Assembly: GCF_029258205.1 (NCBI RefSeq)
Contig: NZ_JARHZJ010000088.1
Coordinates: 24,027 to 88,026 of the forward strand
Origin: Clostridium sp.
GTDB lineage: Bacteria; Bacillota; Clostridia; Clostridiales; Clostridiaceae
DNA: 64,000 nucleotides
Direction of reading: 5' to 3'
Made by a program: the position numbers and the translations under genes. This document shows positions 44,280-53,168 of the stretch, one piece after another. The notes below the pieces were generated by a model. It was not told the DNA's origin, did no database searches, and saw only the letters and a program-made list of their open reading frames with translations. The first letter of the stretch is position 1, and each line of letters starts with the position of its first letter.

Positions 44280-44498
44280 TTACTTTAAAATTATATTTTT
44301 AGCATCCTTTTTTCTGATTGCTAAATCAAATCCTCTTAAATTTACTATTAATGGATCGCCAAGTGGAGCCACTCTTTTAAGTTTAACTTCTGTTCCTTCT
44401 ATACATCCTAAAGCAAGAAGTCTTTTAGCTAAACCATTGTGTCCACATATTTTATCTACAATACCTGCTTGGCCTATTTTTAAATCATATATACTCAT
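44280..44498 (-). CDS. feoA: Ferrous iron transport protein A
   Basis: SIYDLKIGQAGIVDKICGHNGLAKRLLALGCIEGTEVKLKRVAPLGDPLIVNLRGFDLAIRKKDA; start trimmed to MSIYDLK. Confidence 0.93.
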   Translation of the reverse strand: MSIYDLKIGQAGIVDKICGHNGLAKRLLALGCIEGTEVKLKRVAPLGDPLIVNLRGFDLAIRKKDAKNIILK

Positions 44499-44513
44499 CT
44501 TAAGCACCTCACT

Positions 44514-44530
44514 AATGAAAATCATTATCA
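44514..44530 (-). promoter_or_regulatory. Fur box upstream of feoA
   Basis: TGATAATGATTTTCATT on minus strand, close to GATAATGATAATCATTATC consensus. Confidence 0.75.
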
Positions 44531-44683
44531 AATTCATCTAAATTATATCAAGCCATATGAAATTTGTCAATTGATAAATTCTATTAATTAAAAATTTAAT
44601 AAATATTTATTAACACTTAACGAAATAATGATATAATGATATAATGTTTTTGTTATAAGTTTATATAAGAAAAGAGTGATAAA

Positions 44684-45367
44684 GTGATCATAAAAGAGCA
44701 TGAAATAGATATAAATGATTTAGATCTTAGTAATGCCCTATCTTTTAATGAAAATTATGATATATATAAACAGGCTGTATATTTTGATTTAGAACACTAT
44801 GTATATAAAAAACCAAAGTGCATAGGTGTTTTTGGTGCTGGATATTTTGATAAAGATAAATCTAAATTCATTACTACTCAGTACATGATAGAGCATAAGG
44901 GAGAAGTGAGAGATATTCTTTACTTAGCAAAGAAATATTTTATAATGGTTGCAGCAGAGAAAAAGAAGAAATACATAGTAACTTTTTCTGGAAATAATGA
45001 CTTTACAGTTATAAATTATTTGTTTGATAAATATGGGATAAACTTTGATTTTAATAATTACTTTAGATCTGTGGATATACAGAAAATTTATGAGCATACT
45101 TTTAAGCAAGGGATAGGTCTTAAAGCTTTGGAAAAGAAATTTGGAATTGAAAGAGAAGGTGATGTTCTTTCAGGATCAAATTTAGCAAAAACATTCCATA
45201 AGGTTTTAAAGGATAAAGATTATTTTCAAAGAATGCCAAAAGAAAAAATTGAAAAGATACTTGTATATAACGAGCAAGATGTTGTAAATTTATTTCACAT
45301 ATTATTGAGTTGGAAAAAGATATTAGTTAATTTAGAAGACAGTGAAAGTAAAGAAAGTAAAAATTAA
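44684..45367 (+). CDS. YprB-type RNase H-like 3'-5' exonuclease domain protein
   Basis: AVYFDLEHYVYK, VTFSGNNDFTVINYLF, VYNEQDVVNLFHIL. Confidence 0.75.
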   Translation: MIIKEHEIDINDLDLSNALSFNENYDIYKQAVYFDLEHYVYKKPKCIGVFGAGYFDKDKSKFITTQYMIEHKGEVRDILYLAKKYFIMVAAEKKKKYIVTFSGNNDFTVINYLFDKYGINFDFNNYFRSVDIQKIYEHTFKQGIGLKALEKKFGIEREGDVLSGSNLAKTFHKVLKDKDYFQRMPKEKIEKILVYNEQDVVNLFHILLSWKKILVNLEDSESKESKN

Positions 45368-45392
45368 TAGTTTGTTATAGGAAAGAAAACTA

Positions 45393-45431
45393 TAAAAACT
45401 AAAAGCACCGATTATTGGTGCTTTTAGTTTT
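45393..45431. terminator. Bidirectional terminator
   Basis: AAAAACTAAAAGCACC-gattatt-GGTGCTTTTAGTTTTT between convergent genes. Confidence 0.9.
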
Positions 45432-46278
45432 TATGCCTTTTTATAGATTTTCCATCAGAAGTTAAAATAATAGTTCCATCTTCATCTGTTCTAAAAATCT
45501 TAGTTTTATAATAAGATAATTTTTTTAGTGTTTCTTTTGATGGATGACCATATGAATTATCTAAACCTGAAGAAATTATAGCTATTTTAGGAGAAACTTC
45601 TTTTAGGAATGAATCTGTTGAAGAAGTTGTACTTCCATGATGTCCTACCTTTAATACATCTGATTTTAAATTTTTATTTGATTTAACAACTTCCATTTCC
45701 ACTTCAGTTTCTGCATCTCCAGTAAACAAAAAAGAGGTTTCACCATAATATATCTTAAGAAGAGGTGAGTAGTTGTTTAGGTTTTCATACTTCTTATCAG
45801 ATGGAGAATATATCTCTATTTTAGTGTTTTCGCCTAAATCTATGGGGAGAGAGTTTGATGTGGATATTGTATTTATATTAATATTCTTTTCTTTTAGTGC
45901 AGTTACCATATCTTTGAATATATCAGTATTTTCTGTGGCTTTTGGTGCACAAAAATATCCTACATCGAATTTTCTAATAATAGACTCCATACCTCCAATA
46001 TGATCGGCATGAGGATGAGTGGCTATTATAAAATCAAGTTTCTTTATTTCAAGTCTTTTTAAATATTTTACTAGACTCTTAGAAGATTCTAGAGTCCCAG
46101 CATCTATTAAAAGATTTTTGCCATTGCTTTGTATTAAAGCGGAATCTCCTTGTCCTACATCTATATAATGTACAATAAAATCGTGATTTGGAATTGAGTA
46201 TAAAGGAGAATAAAAAAATATTGATGTCAATAGTATAAATATTAAAAATAAACTAACTTTTTTAGGGGTGATCTTCAA
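45424..46278 (-). CDS. Secreted/membrane-anchored ComEC/Rec2-type MBL-fold hydrolase
   Basis: N-terminal hydrophobic segment; HYIDVGQGDSALIQ, ATHPHADHIGGM (HxHxDH), LFTGDAE, LKVGHHGSTTSS. Confidence 0.92.
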   Translation of the reverse strand: MKITPKKVSLFLIFILLTSIFFYSPLYSIPNHDFIVHYIDVGQGDSALIQSNGKNLLIDAGTLESSKSLVKYLKRLEIKKLDFIIATHPHADHIGGMESIIRKFDVGYFCAPKATENTDIFKDMVTALKEKNININTISTSNSLPIDLGENTKIEIYSPSDKKYENLNNYSPLLKIYYGETSFLFTGDAETEVEMEVVKSNKNLKSDVLKVGHHGSTTSSTDSFLKEVSPKIAIISSGLDNSYGHPSKETLKKLSYYKTKIFRTDEDGTIILTSDGKSIKRHKN

Positions 46279-46478
46279 TTAAAAAACTCCTTTGAAAATA
46301 ATTAATTATATAATAGATTATTAACAGATAGTTAAAGTAATAAACTTTAATTTGTAAATTTTATAATTACAATTAAAAAAAATAATGAATTTTTTTGGAA
46401 AGATACAACTTTAATGATATAATTAAATTGGATATAATACATCTTTAACCTTATAAAAACTAAAAAGGGGGCTTAATA

Positions 46479-48224
46479 ATGAAAAAAGAATTTTGCTTAA
46501 AACATGGAAAAGTAACTATGAACTTTACAGCGAAGTATTGTGATAGTTTTGAATCCATAATAAATAGTGAAGGATTTAGAAAAGTCTTAGAAAGTTATTT
46601 AAAAAAGACTAAAAATAAGAAAAGTCATAATTTTAGATTCTTAAGTGAAGCTACAGGTACTGAAGACATAAAGGTTATATCTAGGTACTTAATAAGCACA
46701 TTAAAACTATTATCTATGATGGGGGCTGATGAGGTATTAGTTATTAATGATGATTTTGAAGGATTGATTGAGGATAAGAACTCTTTTGCTAATATTATAG
46801 ATGATGTTTATTCCTTCTGGAGAAAGTTGGAAAGATATACTGTTATTCAAAATAATAAAGTAAAAGATGGTATTGCAGCAGTAGGATTTGTAGATGCTAA
46901 TAAAAGTTTTAATGATTTAATTTTGAAATTTTATAGAAGACTTCAAAAGAATCTATTAGGAAGTATGCCTAACATACTTAGACAGGTTTCGGCAGGTGGA
47001 AATGCAAGTATTATGGTAAGTGATTTAATATGGCCAAGTCCAAGAGAATATTCTATACTAGAACATATTCCATTTATAGATGCAATATCTTTAGAAGCAC
47101 CATTTATAACTTATCCAAGTAAGAATACTAGAGATGGTATATTCTTAGAAATAAGTGAAAACCCATTAACTAGGTCTCATATAAATAGTGAAGAATGGTT
47201 TTGTTATCCTGCTAAGGTAGGAGAATTATTAGCTTATGTATATTTTCATAGAGATTTTATGTCTCATGGGATAAGTTTATGCAATTTGTTTGATTTAGCA
47301 ACTGTAGAGGAGTGTAGGGGAATAAAACCAGATATTATTTATGTTTTCGGAGCTAAGGACGATGATGATGAATTAAAAACTTGTTTCTATGATGATGAGA
47401 AGAATAATATAATGTTAGGATATGCTAATTATAGTGAAGAAATAGATTATTTTGGATATATGAAAAAAATGATATTAACTTTGCACAATATAATAATGAT
47501 AAAAAGAGGATATATGCCTATTCATGGAGCTATGGTTAATGTTGTTCTTAAAACTGGAAAAGAAGCTAATATTGTAATAATGGGAGATAGTGGAGCAGGA
47601 AAATCTGAAAGCTTAGAAGCTTTTAGAGCTTTAAGTGAAGAATATATAAGTGATATGACCATAATTTTTGATGATATGGGTTTATTTAAAAATGTAGATG
47701 GTGTCATTAAGGGATATGGAACTGAAATAGGAGCCTTTGTAAGACTTGACGACTTAGATCAAGGCTATGCTTTTAAGGAAATTGATAGAAGTATATTTAT
47801 GAATCCTGATAAGATAAATGCGAGACTTGTTATGCCAGTATGTAAATATGATGAAATAATAAAAGGATATGAGGTAACTATTTTCCTTTACGCCAATAAT
47901 TATGAGGGATTAGCTGAAGGAGAAAATTCTATTGAATATTTTAAAAATCCAGAAGAAGCTAAGAAGGTTTTTAAAGTAGGTGCTAGAATGGCTAAGGGAA
48001 CTACTACTGAAAATGGTTTAGTTGAATCATATTTTGCTAATCCTTTTGGTCCAGTTCAAAAGAAAGAAGCTATGGATTTAATAATAGATAAATATTTTGA
48101 AGATATGTTTAATAGTAAAGTAAAAGTTGGACAAATAAAAACTTGTTTAGGTGTTTTAGGCTTTGAAAAGGAAGGGCCTAAAAAAGCAGCTATAGAACTT
48201 TTTGATATAATTCAAAAAATGTAA
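46479..48224 (+). CDS. Uncharacterised P-loop protein with HprK/PEP-carboxykinase-like nucleotide-binding motif
   Basis: 581 aa; ANIVIMGDSGAGKSESLEAFRAL (compare HprK GxSGxGKSE) and ISDMTIIFDDMG. Confidence 0.65.
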   Translation: MKKEFCLKHGKVTMNFTAKYCDSFESIINSEGFRKVLESYLKKTKNKKSHNFRFLSEATGTEDIKVISRYLISTLKLLSMMGADEVLVINDDFEGLIEDKNSFANIIDDVYSFWRKLERYTVIQNNKVKDGIAAVGFVDANKSFNDLILKFYRRLQKNLLGSMPNILRQVSAGGNASIMVSDLIWPSPREYSILEHIPFIDAISLEAPFITYPSKNTRDGIFLEISENPLTRSHINSEEWFCYPAKVGELLAYVYFHRDFMSHGISLCNLFDLATVEECRGIKPDIIYVFGAKDDDDELKTCFYDDEKNNIMLGYANYSEEIDYFGYMKKMILTLHNIIMIKRGYMPIHGAMVNVVLKTGKEANIVIMGDSGAGKSESLEAFRALSEEYISDMTIIFDDMGLFKNVDGVIKGYGTEIGAFVRLDDLDQGYAFKEIDRSIFMNPDKINARLVMPVCKYDEIIKGYEVTIFLYANNYEGLAEGENSIEYFKNPEEAKKVFKVGARMAKGTTTENGLVESYFANPFGPVQKKEAMDLIIDKYFEDMFNSKVKVGQIKTCLGVLGFEKEGPKKAAIELFDIIQKM

Positions 48225-48267
48225 AAGTTATATCCCTATTAGAAATTTCTAATAGGGATATAACTTT
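48224..48267. terminator. 44-bp perfect palindrome; probable bidirectional terminator between convergent genes
   Basis: AAAGTTATATCCCTATTAGAAA|TTTCTAATAGGGATATAACTTT, no central spacer. Confidence 0.8.
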
Positions 48268-48271
48268 ATTT

Positions 48272-48475
48272 TCAGTCTTTTATGTTATTAAAATAACCAT
48301 AGAATGATAAGCAGTATAATCCTGCTAAACCTACTAATACATATATTACTTTGCTCCAAATAGAGGCTATTCCAAAGATTGAGTCTACTAAATTAAAATT
48401 CATAATACCAATTAGACCCCAATTTAGAGCTCCTATTATTACTAGAGTAAGAGTAATAATATTTAATGTTTTCAT
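48272..48475 (-). CDS. DUF378/YuzA-family small membrane protein
   Basis: MKTLNIITLTLVIIGALNWGLIGIMNFNLVDSIFG..IYVLVGLAGLY. Confidence 0.88.
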   Translation of the reverse strand: MKTLNIITLTLVIIGALNWGLIGIMNFNLVDSIFGIASIWSKVIYVLVGLAGLYCLSFYGYFNNIKD

Positions 48476-48552
48476 TATTAACACATCCTTTTCTAAGATA
48501 TGCTAATATTATTAGTAGAAATTTGTATTTTATTCATATTTAAAAATATAAT

Positions 48553-48584
48553 AAAAAAGAAATAGCTTAAGCTATTTCTTTTTT
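48553..48584 (-). terminator. 32-bp perfect palindrome; terminator of Lrp-like gene
   Basis: AAAAAAGAAATAGCTT|AAGCTATTTCTTTTTT immediately at the stop codon. Confidence 0.75.
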
Positions 48585-49054
48585 TAAAGAGTTATATTTC
48601 TATCTATTAGTTGAGATAAAGATATAAATGTATCAGTTGCACTTATTCCTTCAATATGATTAATTTTGTTCATTAAAATATCTTGAAGATCTGATATGTT
48701 CTTGCAAATAACCTTAGAGAAAATAGCATAACCACCAGTTATTAAATGAATTTCAACTACTTCTTTGATTTTTGAAAGTTCATCAAAAACATGAGTATAT
48801 GATGAAGTAGAGCTAACATGAACACCAACGAAACATGTAACATCATAACCTAATTTAGGTAAATTTAAAAGTATTCTAGTACCTTTTATAATTCCTAAGT
48901 CTTCCATCTTCTTCATTCTAACATGGATTGTACCACCTGAAACATGGCATATTCTTGCTATCTCTAAGTAAGGAGTTCTGCAATCTTTAATTAGGATATC
49001 TAAAATTTGTAAATCTAATTCATCTAAATGAGTTGATGTATTTGTTAAAGACAT
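48584..49054 (-). CDS. Lrp/AsnC family transcriptional regulator
   Basis: LDELDLQILDILIKDCRTPYLEIARICHVSGGTIHVRMKKMEDLGIIKG HTH, C-terminal RAM domain. Confidence 0.93.
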   Translation of the reverse strand: MSLTNTSTHLDELDLQILDILIKDCRTPYLEIARICHVSGGTIHVRMKKMEDLGIIKGTRILLNLPKLGYDVTCFVGVHVSSTSSYTHVFDELSKIKEVVEIHLITGGYAIFSKVICKNISDLQDILMNKINHIEGISATDTFISLSQLIDRNITL

Positions 49055-49291
49055 AGTATCACCTCTTTAAAATTTGAATAAAATGATAATTCTATTTTAA
49101 CAAATTTTCTATAAAAATACTATATATTCTTTTGATAATAACAAATATATTTTTATTAATTTAACACATTAATAAAAATGATATTATAAATGTTAATTTT
49201 ATAATAATATTTTAAAAAAATAAAAACTTGAAAATATTTTTCTTTTAGACTAATATATTATATAAGGAGTATTATGCAAGGAGGTAAAAAT

Positions 49292-49624
49292 ATGGGAATA
49301 TTTATATTGATTTTACAAATGATACTTTTAGCAGTAGTAATTTTTGGAGGATTTTCATTATTAAGTAGATTTGTATTTAACAAAATTAAAATTAATAAAT
49401 GGATAATTTTAGCTGCAGCAATAATAATTTTCCTTATTCCTATGTTTATTCCTATGAATCAATGGCTTATGTTAACAATTTCAGCAGTAGCAACTATATT
49501 ATTCTTATGGTTCTTAGATATTAGTAGAAATGGGTATCCAAAACTTAAAAAAGATAAAAAAGTTGTTATTAAACCAAAAGCAAAACCCAATAGAGTTAAA
49601 CATAATAAGGATTCAAAAAAATAA
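49292..49624 (+). CDS. Small membrane protein of unknown function
   Basis: AAGGAGGT RBS, three hydrophobic segments, basic C-terminus; start set to ATG 49292 (the RBS is inside the ORF-track N-terminus). Confidence 0.7.
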   Translation: MGIFILILQMILLAVVIFGGFSLLSRFVFNKIKINKWIILAAAIIIFLIPMFIPMNQWLMLTISAVATILFLWFLDISRNGYPKLKKDKKVVIKPKAKPNRVKHNKDSKK

Positions 49625-49653
49625 ACTCCATTACTAATGGAGTTTATTTTTTT
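49615..49653. terminator. Bidirectional terminator
   Basis: AAAAAATAAACTCCATT-act-AATGGAGTTTATTTTTTT. Confidence 0.9.
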
Positions 49654-50653
49654 ATTCATAATTAATAAAGATTGGAGAGGAAATTGCCTCTTTGTTGTTA
49701 TTTAAATAAACTTTAGCTACAAACCAAGTTTCATTTAAAGAAACTTCTTTTTCAAAAATGTATTTAATATTATGCAAATCTATATCTTTAATTTCTTTAA
49801 TAATTTTTCCGTTATTAGTTAAAAAATGAATTTTATATATTTTATTTAAGTAATCTTCTACCTGTAAATATAAACTAATTTTTGAAGATGAATCTACAGT
49901 AATTGTCCCACCCATAAAGGTTGAATTTAAACAAAATAACATTTTTAAAGTTTTAGATTCAGTTGAAAATATATGTCTATTTTTAAATGCATTAAGTAGA
50001 GAATTTTTATCTAATTTATGTGAAATTATACATGTTAAATTTTCACTATCCCCTTGATTTAATTTATGATTATCTTGAGAATTTATAGGACCTATTTTAA
50101 AACCTTTATCTAAGAGTGAGAAAAATTGAGAATCATATCTAGTATAATTATTAGGAGGAATTCCATTTCCAACTTCTATAGAACATAATAATTTATCTAA
50201 AATTGGAGTGAAGTTAATTTTTTTAGATATAGAATTTTTAGGATGATTAATACTAAGTAAAGCTGTGTGATCATTAATTAACCAGAGCAATAAATATTTA
50301 ATATCAGGAATTATTCCAGTAAAAAATGTATTAGGACATATTATATTTAAGTGACCTAGGGTAGTAGATTTGGCTTCGAAACCACATAAAGCTAAAAAGT
50401 CAGAATGTTTTTTGTTAAATTTATTTATACATTTATTTAAATATGCCCATTTTGAAATTTCTTTATTTTTTTCTTTGATAGTTTCACTTAAATATTTATT
50501 ATGATCTGTGATTATTAAAAAATCCAATCCATTAGAGCGAGCGTGTTCTAATGATTCATAAGGATTGCTTTTTCCAGTGGATAAAGATGTATGAGAATGA
50601 GGAATTCCATAATAAAATCTAAGTTTATCAAAAGGTATAGCTTTTTTATCCAT
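49652..50653 (-). CDS. PHP-domain metal-dependent phosphoesterase with extra C-terminal domain
   Basis: YGIPHSHTSLSTG, LIITDHNKY, CGFEAKSTTLGHLNII, SINHPKN, GPINSQDNH. Confidence 0.82.
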   Translation of the reverse strand: MDKKAIPFDKLRFYYGIPHSHTSLSTGKSNPYESLEHARSNGLDFLIITDHNKYLSETIKEKNKEISKWAYLNKCINKFNKKHSDFLALCGFEAKSTTLGHLNIICPNTFFTGIIPDIKYLLLWLINDHTALLSINHPKNSISKKINFTPILDKLLCSIEVGNGIPPNNYTRYDSQFFSLLDKGFKIGPINSQDNHKLNQGDSENLTCIISHKLDKNSLLNAFKNRHIFSTESKTLKMLFCLNSTFMGGTITVDSSSKISLYLQVEDYLNKIYKIHFLTNNGKIIKEIKDIDLHNIKYIFEKEVSLNETWFVAKVYLNNNKEAISSPIFINYE

Positions 50654-50897
50654 AAATACCTCTTTATATATTAATATAATATATAATATTAATAATATTT
50701 AGATTAAATGTGTTTTATTTATTATTTTTGTATATGTTTTTTATAAATATAATATTAATAATACTTATGTTAAAATGTATTAAATTTAAGAGAGAAACCT
50801 TAAATTTAGGAAAGATTAAATTAAGCATATAAAAGCATAAGTAGACATATTCTGCTTTCATATGATAGAATTATAAGAATGGCTAAGAGGTGATTAT

Positions 50898-51401
50898 ATG
50901 TTAATTAAAATTAGAGGAAATAAGCCTAAAGTAGGGGAAAACACATTTATAGCTCACAGTAGTGATATCATTGGAGACGTTACTATAGGAAGAGATTGTG
51001 GAATTTGGTTTGGAGCTGTAGTAAGAGGAGACGAAAACTCAATTAAAATAGGAAATGAAACCAATGTACAAGATAAGGTGGTATTGCATGGTGATAAAGA
51101 ATACATAGTTGAAATTGGTGATGGTGTTACTATAGGACATAGTGCTATAATACATGGATGTAAGATAGAGGATGAATGCTTAATTGGTATGGGAGCAATA
51201 ATATTAAATGGAGCCAAAATAGGGAAAAATACTATGATTGCTGCAGGAACTTTAGTAAGTCAAAATAAGAAAATACCTGAGGGTGTATTAGTCATGGGGA
51301 TTCCAGGAAAGATTGTTAGAAAACTTACTCAAGATGAAATTGAAAGTATAAAAAATTCAAGAAAAGAATATATAAAGATGAAAAATCTTTATATTAAATA
51401 A
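50898..51401 (+). CDS. Gamma-carbonic-anhydrase-like hexapeptide-repeat protein
   Basis: Left-handed beta-helix repeats; IWFGAVVRGDENSIKIGNETNVQDKVVLH, VTIGHSAIIHGCKI. Confidence 0.9.
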   Translation: MLIKIRGNKPKVGENTFIAHSSDIIGDVTIGRDCGIWFGAVVRGDENSIKIGNETNVQDKVVLHGDKEYIVEIGDGVTIGHSAIIHGCKIEDECLIGMGAIILNGAKIGKNTMIAAGTLVSQNKKIPEGVLVMGIPGKIVRKLTQDEIESIKNSRKEYIKMKNLYIK

Positions 51402-51412
51402 AGGAGGAGCTT

Positions 51413-52255
51413 ATGATAATAAACGTAGGACAATTTAATAAAATGAAAGTAGTAAGAGAAGCGGATTTTGGATACTACTTAGACAGAGGAACTAGAAATA
51501 CTTCTGATGATATATTAATTCCAAATGGAAATTTAGATGGAAAAGAAATCAAGGTTGGAGATGAAGTAGAAGCTTTTATCTATAGAGATTCTAGAGATAG
51601 ACTTATAGCTACATTAAAAAAGCCTTTAGCCGTTGTAGGAGATGTTGCCTTATTAGAGGTTAAATCTATTACTAAGATAGGTGCTTTTGTAGATTTTGGT
51701 TTAGAAAGAGATATACTTGTTCCATTAAAAGAGCAAAAATACAAAATGGAAGAGGGTAAAAGATATTTAGTATATATTTATGTTGATAAGACAGGAAGAT
51801 TAGCAGCAACAACAGAGGTAGATAAATATTTAGAGGAAATAGAAGAGCCTAAAATAGGAACAGAAGTTTCAGGAATAGTTTATGGACATCAAACTAATGG
51901 GTCTTTAAGAGTAGCAATAGATAATAGATATAGAGCTGTAGTTCTTAAAAATGAATATTTTACCAATATTAAACCTGGAGATACTATAAAAGGTAAAATA
52001 ATAAAGGTTTATGAAGATGGAATAGTAGGATTATCTTTAAGAAATCATAAACTTAAGGAAAGAAATGAATTAGGAGAAACTATATTAAACTACTTAAAAG
52101 AAAATGGTGGAGTTATGAGTTTAAATGATAAGAGTACTCCAGATGAAATAAGAAATACTTTTAAAACTTCCAAAAATTACTTTAAAATGGCCTTAGGTGG
52201 ATTAATGAAAAAAGGTTTAATAGAGCAGGATGAATTTGGTACTAGATTAAAATAA
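51413..52255 (+). CDS. cvfB: CvfB-family S1 RNA-binding protein
   Basis: Tandem S1-like domains plus C-terminal winged helix (NYFKMALGGLMKKGLIEQDEFGTRLK). Confidence 0.85.
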   Translation: MIINVGQFNKMKVVREADFGYYLDRGTRNTSDDILIPNGNLDGKEIKVGDEVEAFIYRDSRDRLIATLKKPLAVVGDVALLEVKSITKIGAFVDFGLERDILVPLKEQKYKMEEGKRYLVYIYVDKTGRLAATTEVDKYLEEIEEPKIGTEVSGIVYGHQTNGSLRVAIDNRYRAVVLKNEYFTNIKPGDTIKGKIIKVYEDGIVGLSLRNHKLKERNELGETILNYLKENGGVMSLNDKSTPDEIRNTFKTSKNYFKMALGGLMKKGLIEQDEFGTRLK

Positions 52256-52259
52256 TATT

Positions 52260-52298
52260 AATAGCTATATGGAGTTTTTACTCTATATAGCTATTTTT
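52260..52298 (+). terminator. Terminator after cvfB
   Basis: AATAGCTATATGGAGT-tttt-ACTCTATATAGCTATT followed by TTT. Confidence 0.85.
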
Positions 52299-52361
52299 GC
52301 TATTATATTTAGTATAAAAAATAATTTTCTGGAGATTTTATTGGTATAGGTGGTGAATTTT

Positions 52362-53162
52362 ATGAGGAAAAGAAAAAATAATGGAATAATATTTATTATA
52401 AGTTTAATATCATGTTTATTACTTGGATGTAATATTGCTTTGGCAAAAGAAAATCCTAATACTATAGAATTTCTAAGTTGTGATGAAGAAATTATAATTT
52501 TAAGAAGTCTTGGTGAAACTGTTTTGATAAGTGAAGGTGATAATGCAGAGGGAATCATAGAAGGAATAAATCAAGAAAAGTTAAATGAAGTTGATTTGTT
52601 TGTTTTAAGATCTATTGAAGAAGAAACTAATGAGCTTATTAAGAATTTGATAAATAAAAGTAATATAGGGAAAATACTTCTTCCTACTTTAAATGGAGTA
52701 AGTGAGGAGGTAAATAATCTTATAAAGGAAAAAAATATAGAAATAGTATCTATGGAAGATGGATTTAGCTACAATAAGGAAAGTATTTCTTTAAATGCAA
52801 AGAAAGTAGATGATTCTAAGGAGGGAATGATTTTTGTTACTGTAGATAATATCAAGCTAGCTATTTTATCAGAAGAGGCTTATGATAGTGCAATTAACCT
52901 TAGTAAGATAGAAGATTGTAGAGTTGAGATTTTGAATTTAATTGATTCAGAGAAAGAAAGTAGAAAAAAAGTGGAAAAATTAGTTAAGAGATTAAAGCCT
53001 TTAGTAATAATAGAAGATTTAGATAATGGGAATTCTATAGAAAAGTTAGGAATCAAACATTATAACTTAAATGAAGAAAATGGATTAAAAATAATGAGAG
53101 TTCTTGGAGAAACTAAAGAGTTTGAGGTTTTTTCAAAAAAAGAAGGTTATATATCAAAATAA
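52362..53162 (+). CDS. Putative lipoprotein resembling a degenerate ComEC-type MBL domain
   Basis: Lipobox-like LLLGC; segment order matches the MBL protein at 45424-46278 but without HxHxDH. Confidence 0.65.
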   Translation: MRKRKNNGIIFIISLISCLLLGCNIALAKENPNTIEFLSCDEEIIILRSLGETVLISEGDNAEGIIEGINQEKLNEVDLFVLRSIEEETNELIKNLINKSNIGKILLPTLNGVSEEVNNLIKEKNIEIVSMEDGFSYNKESISLNAKKVDDSKEGMIFVTVDNIKLAILSEEAYDSAINLSKIEDCRVEILNLIDSEKESRKKVEKLVKRLKPLVIIEDLDNGNSIEKLGIKHYNLNEENGLKIMRVLGETKEFEVFSKKEGYISK

Positions 53163-53168
53163 CTTTTT

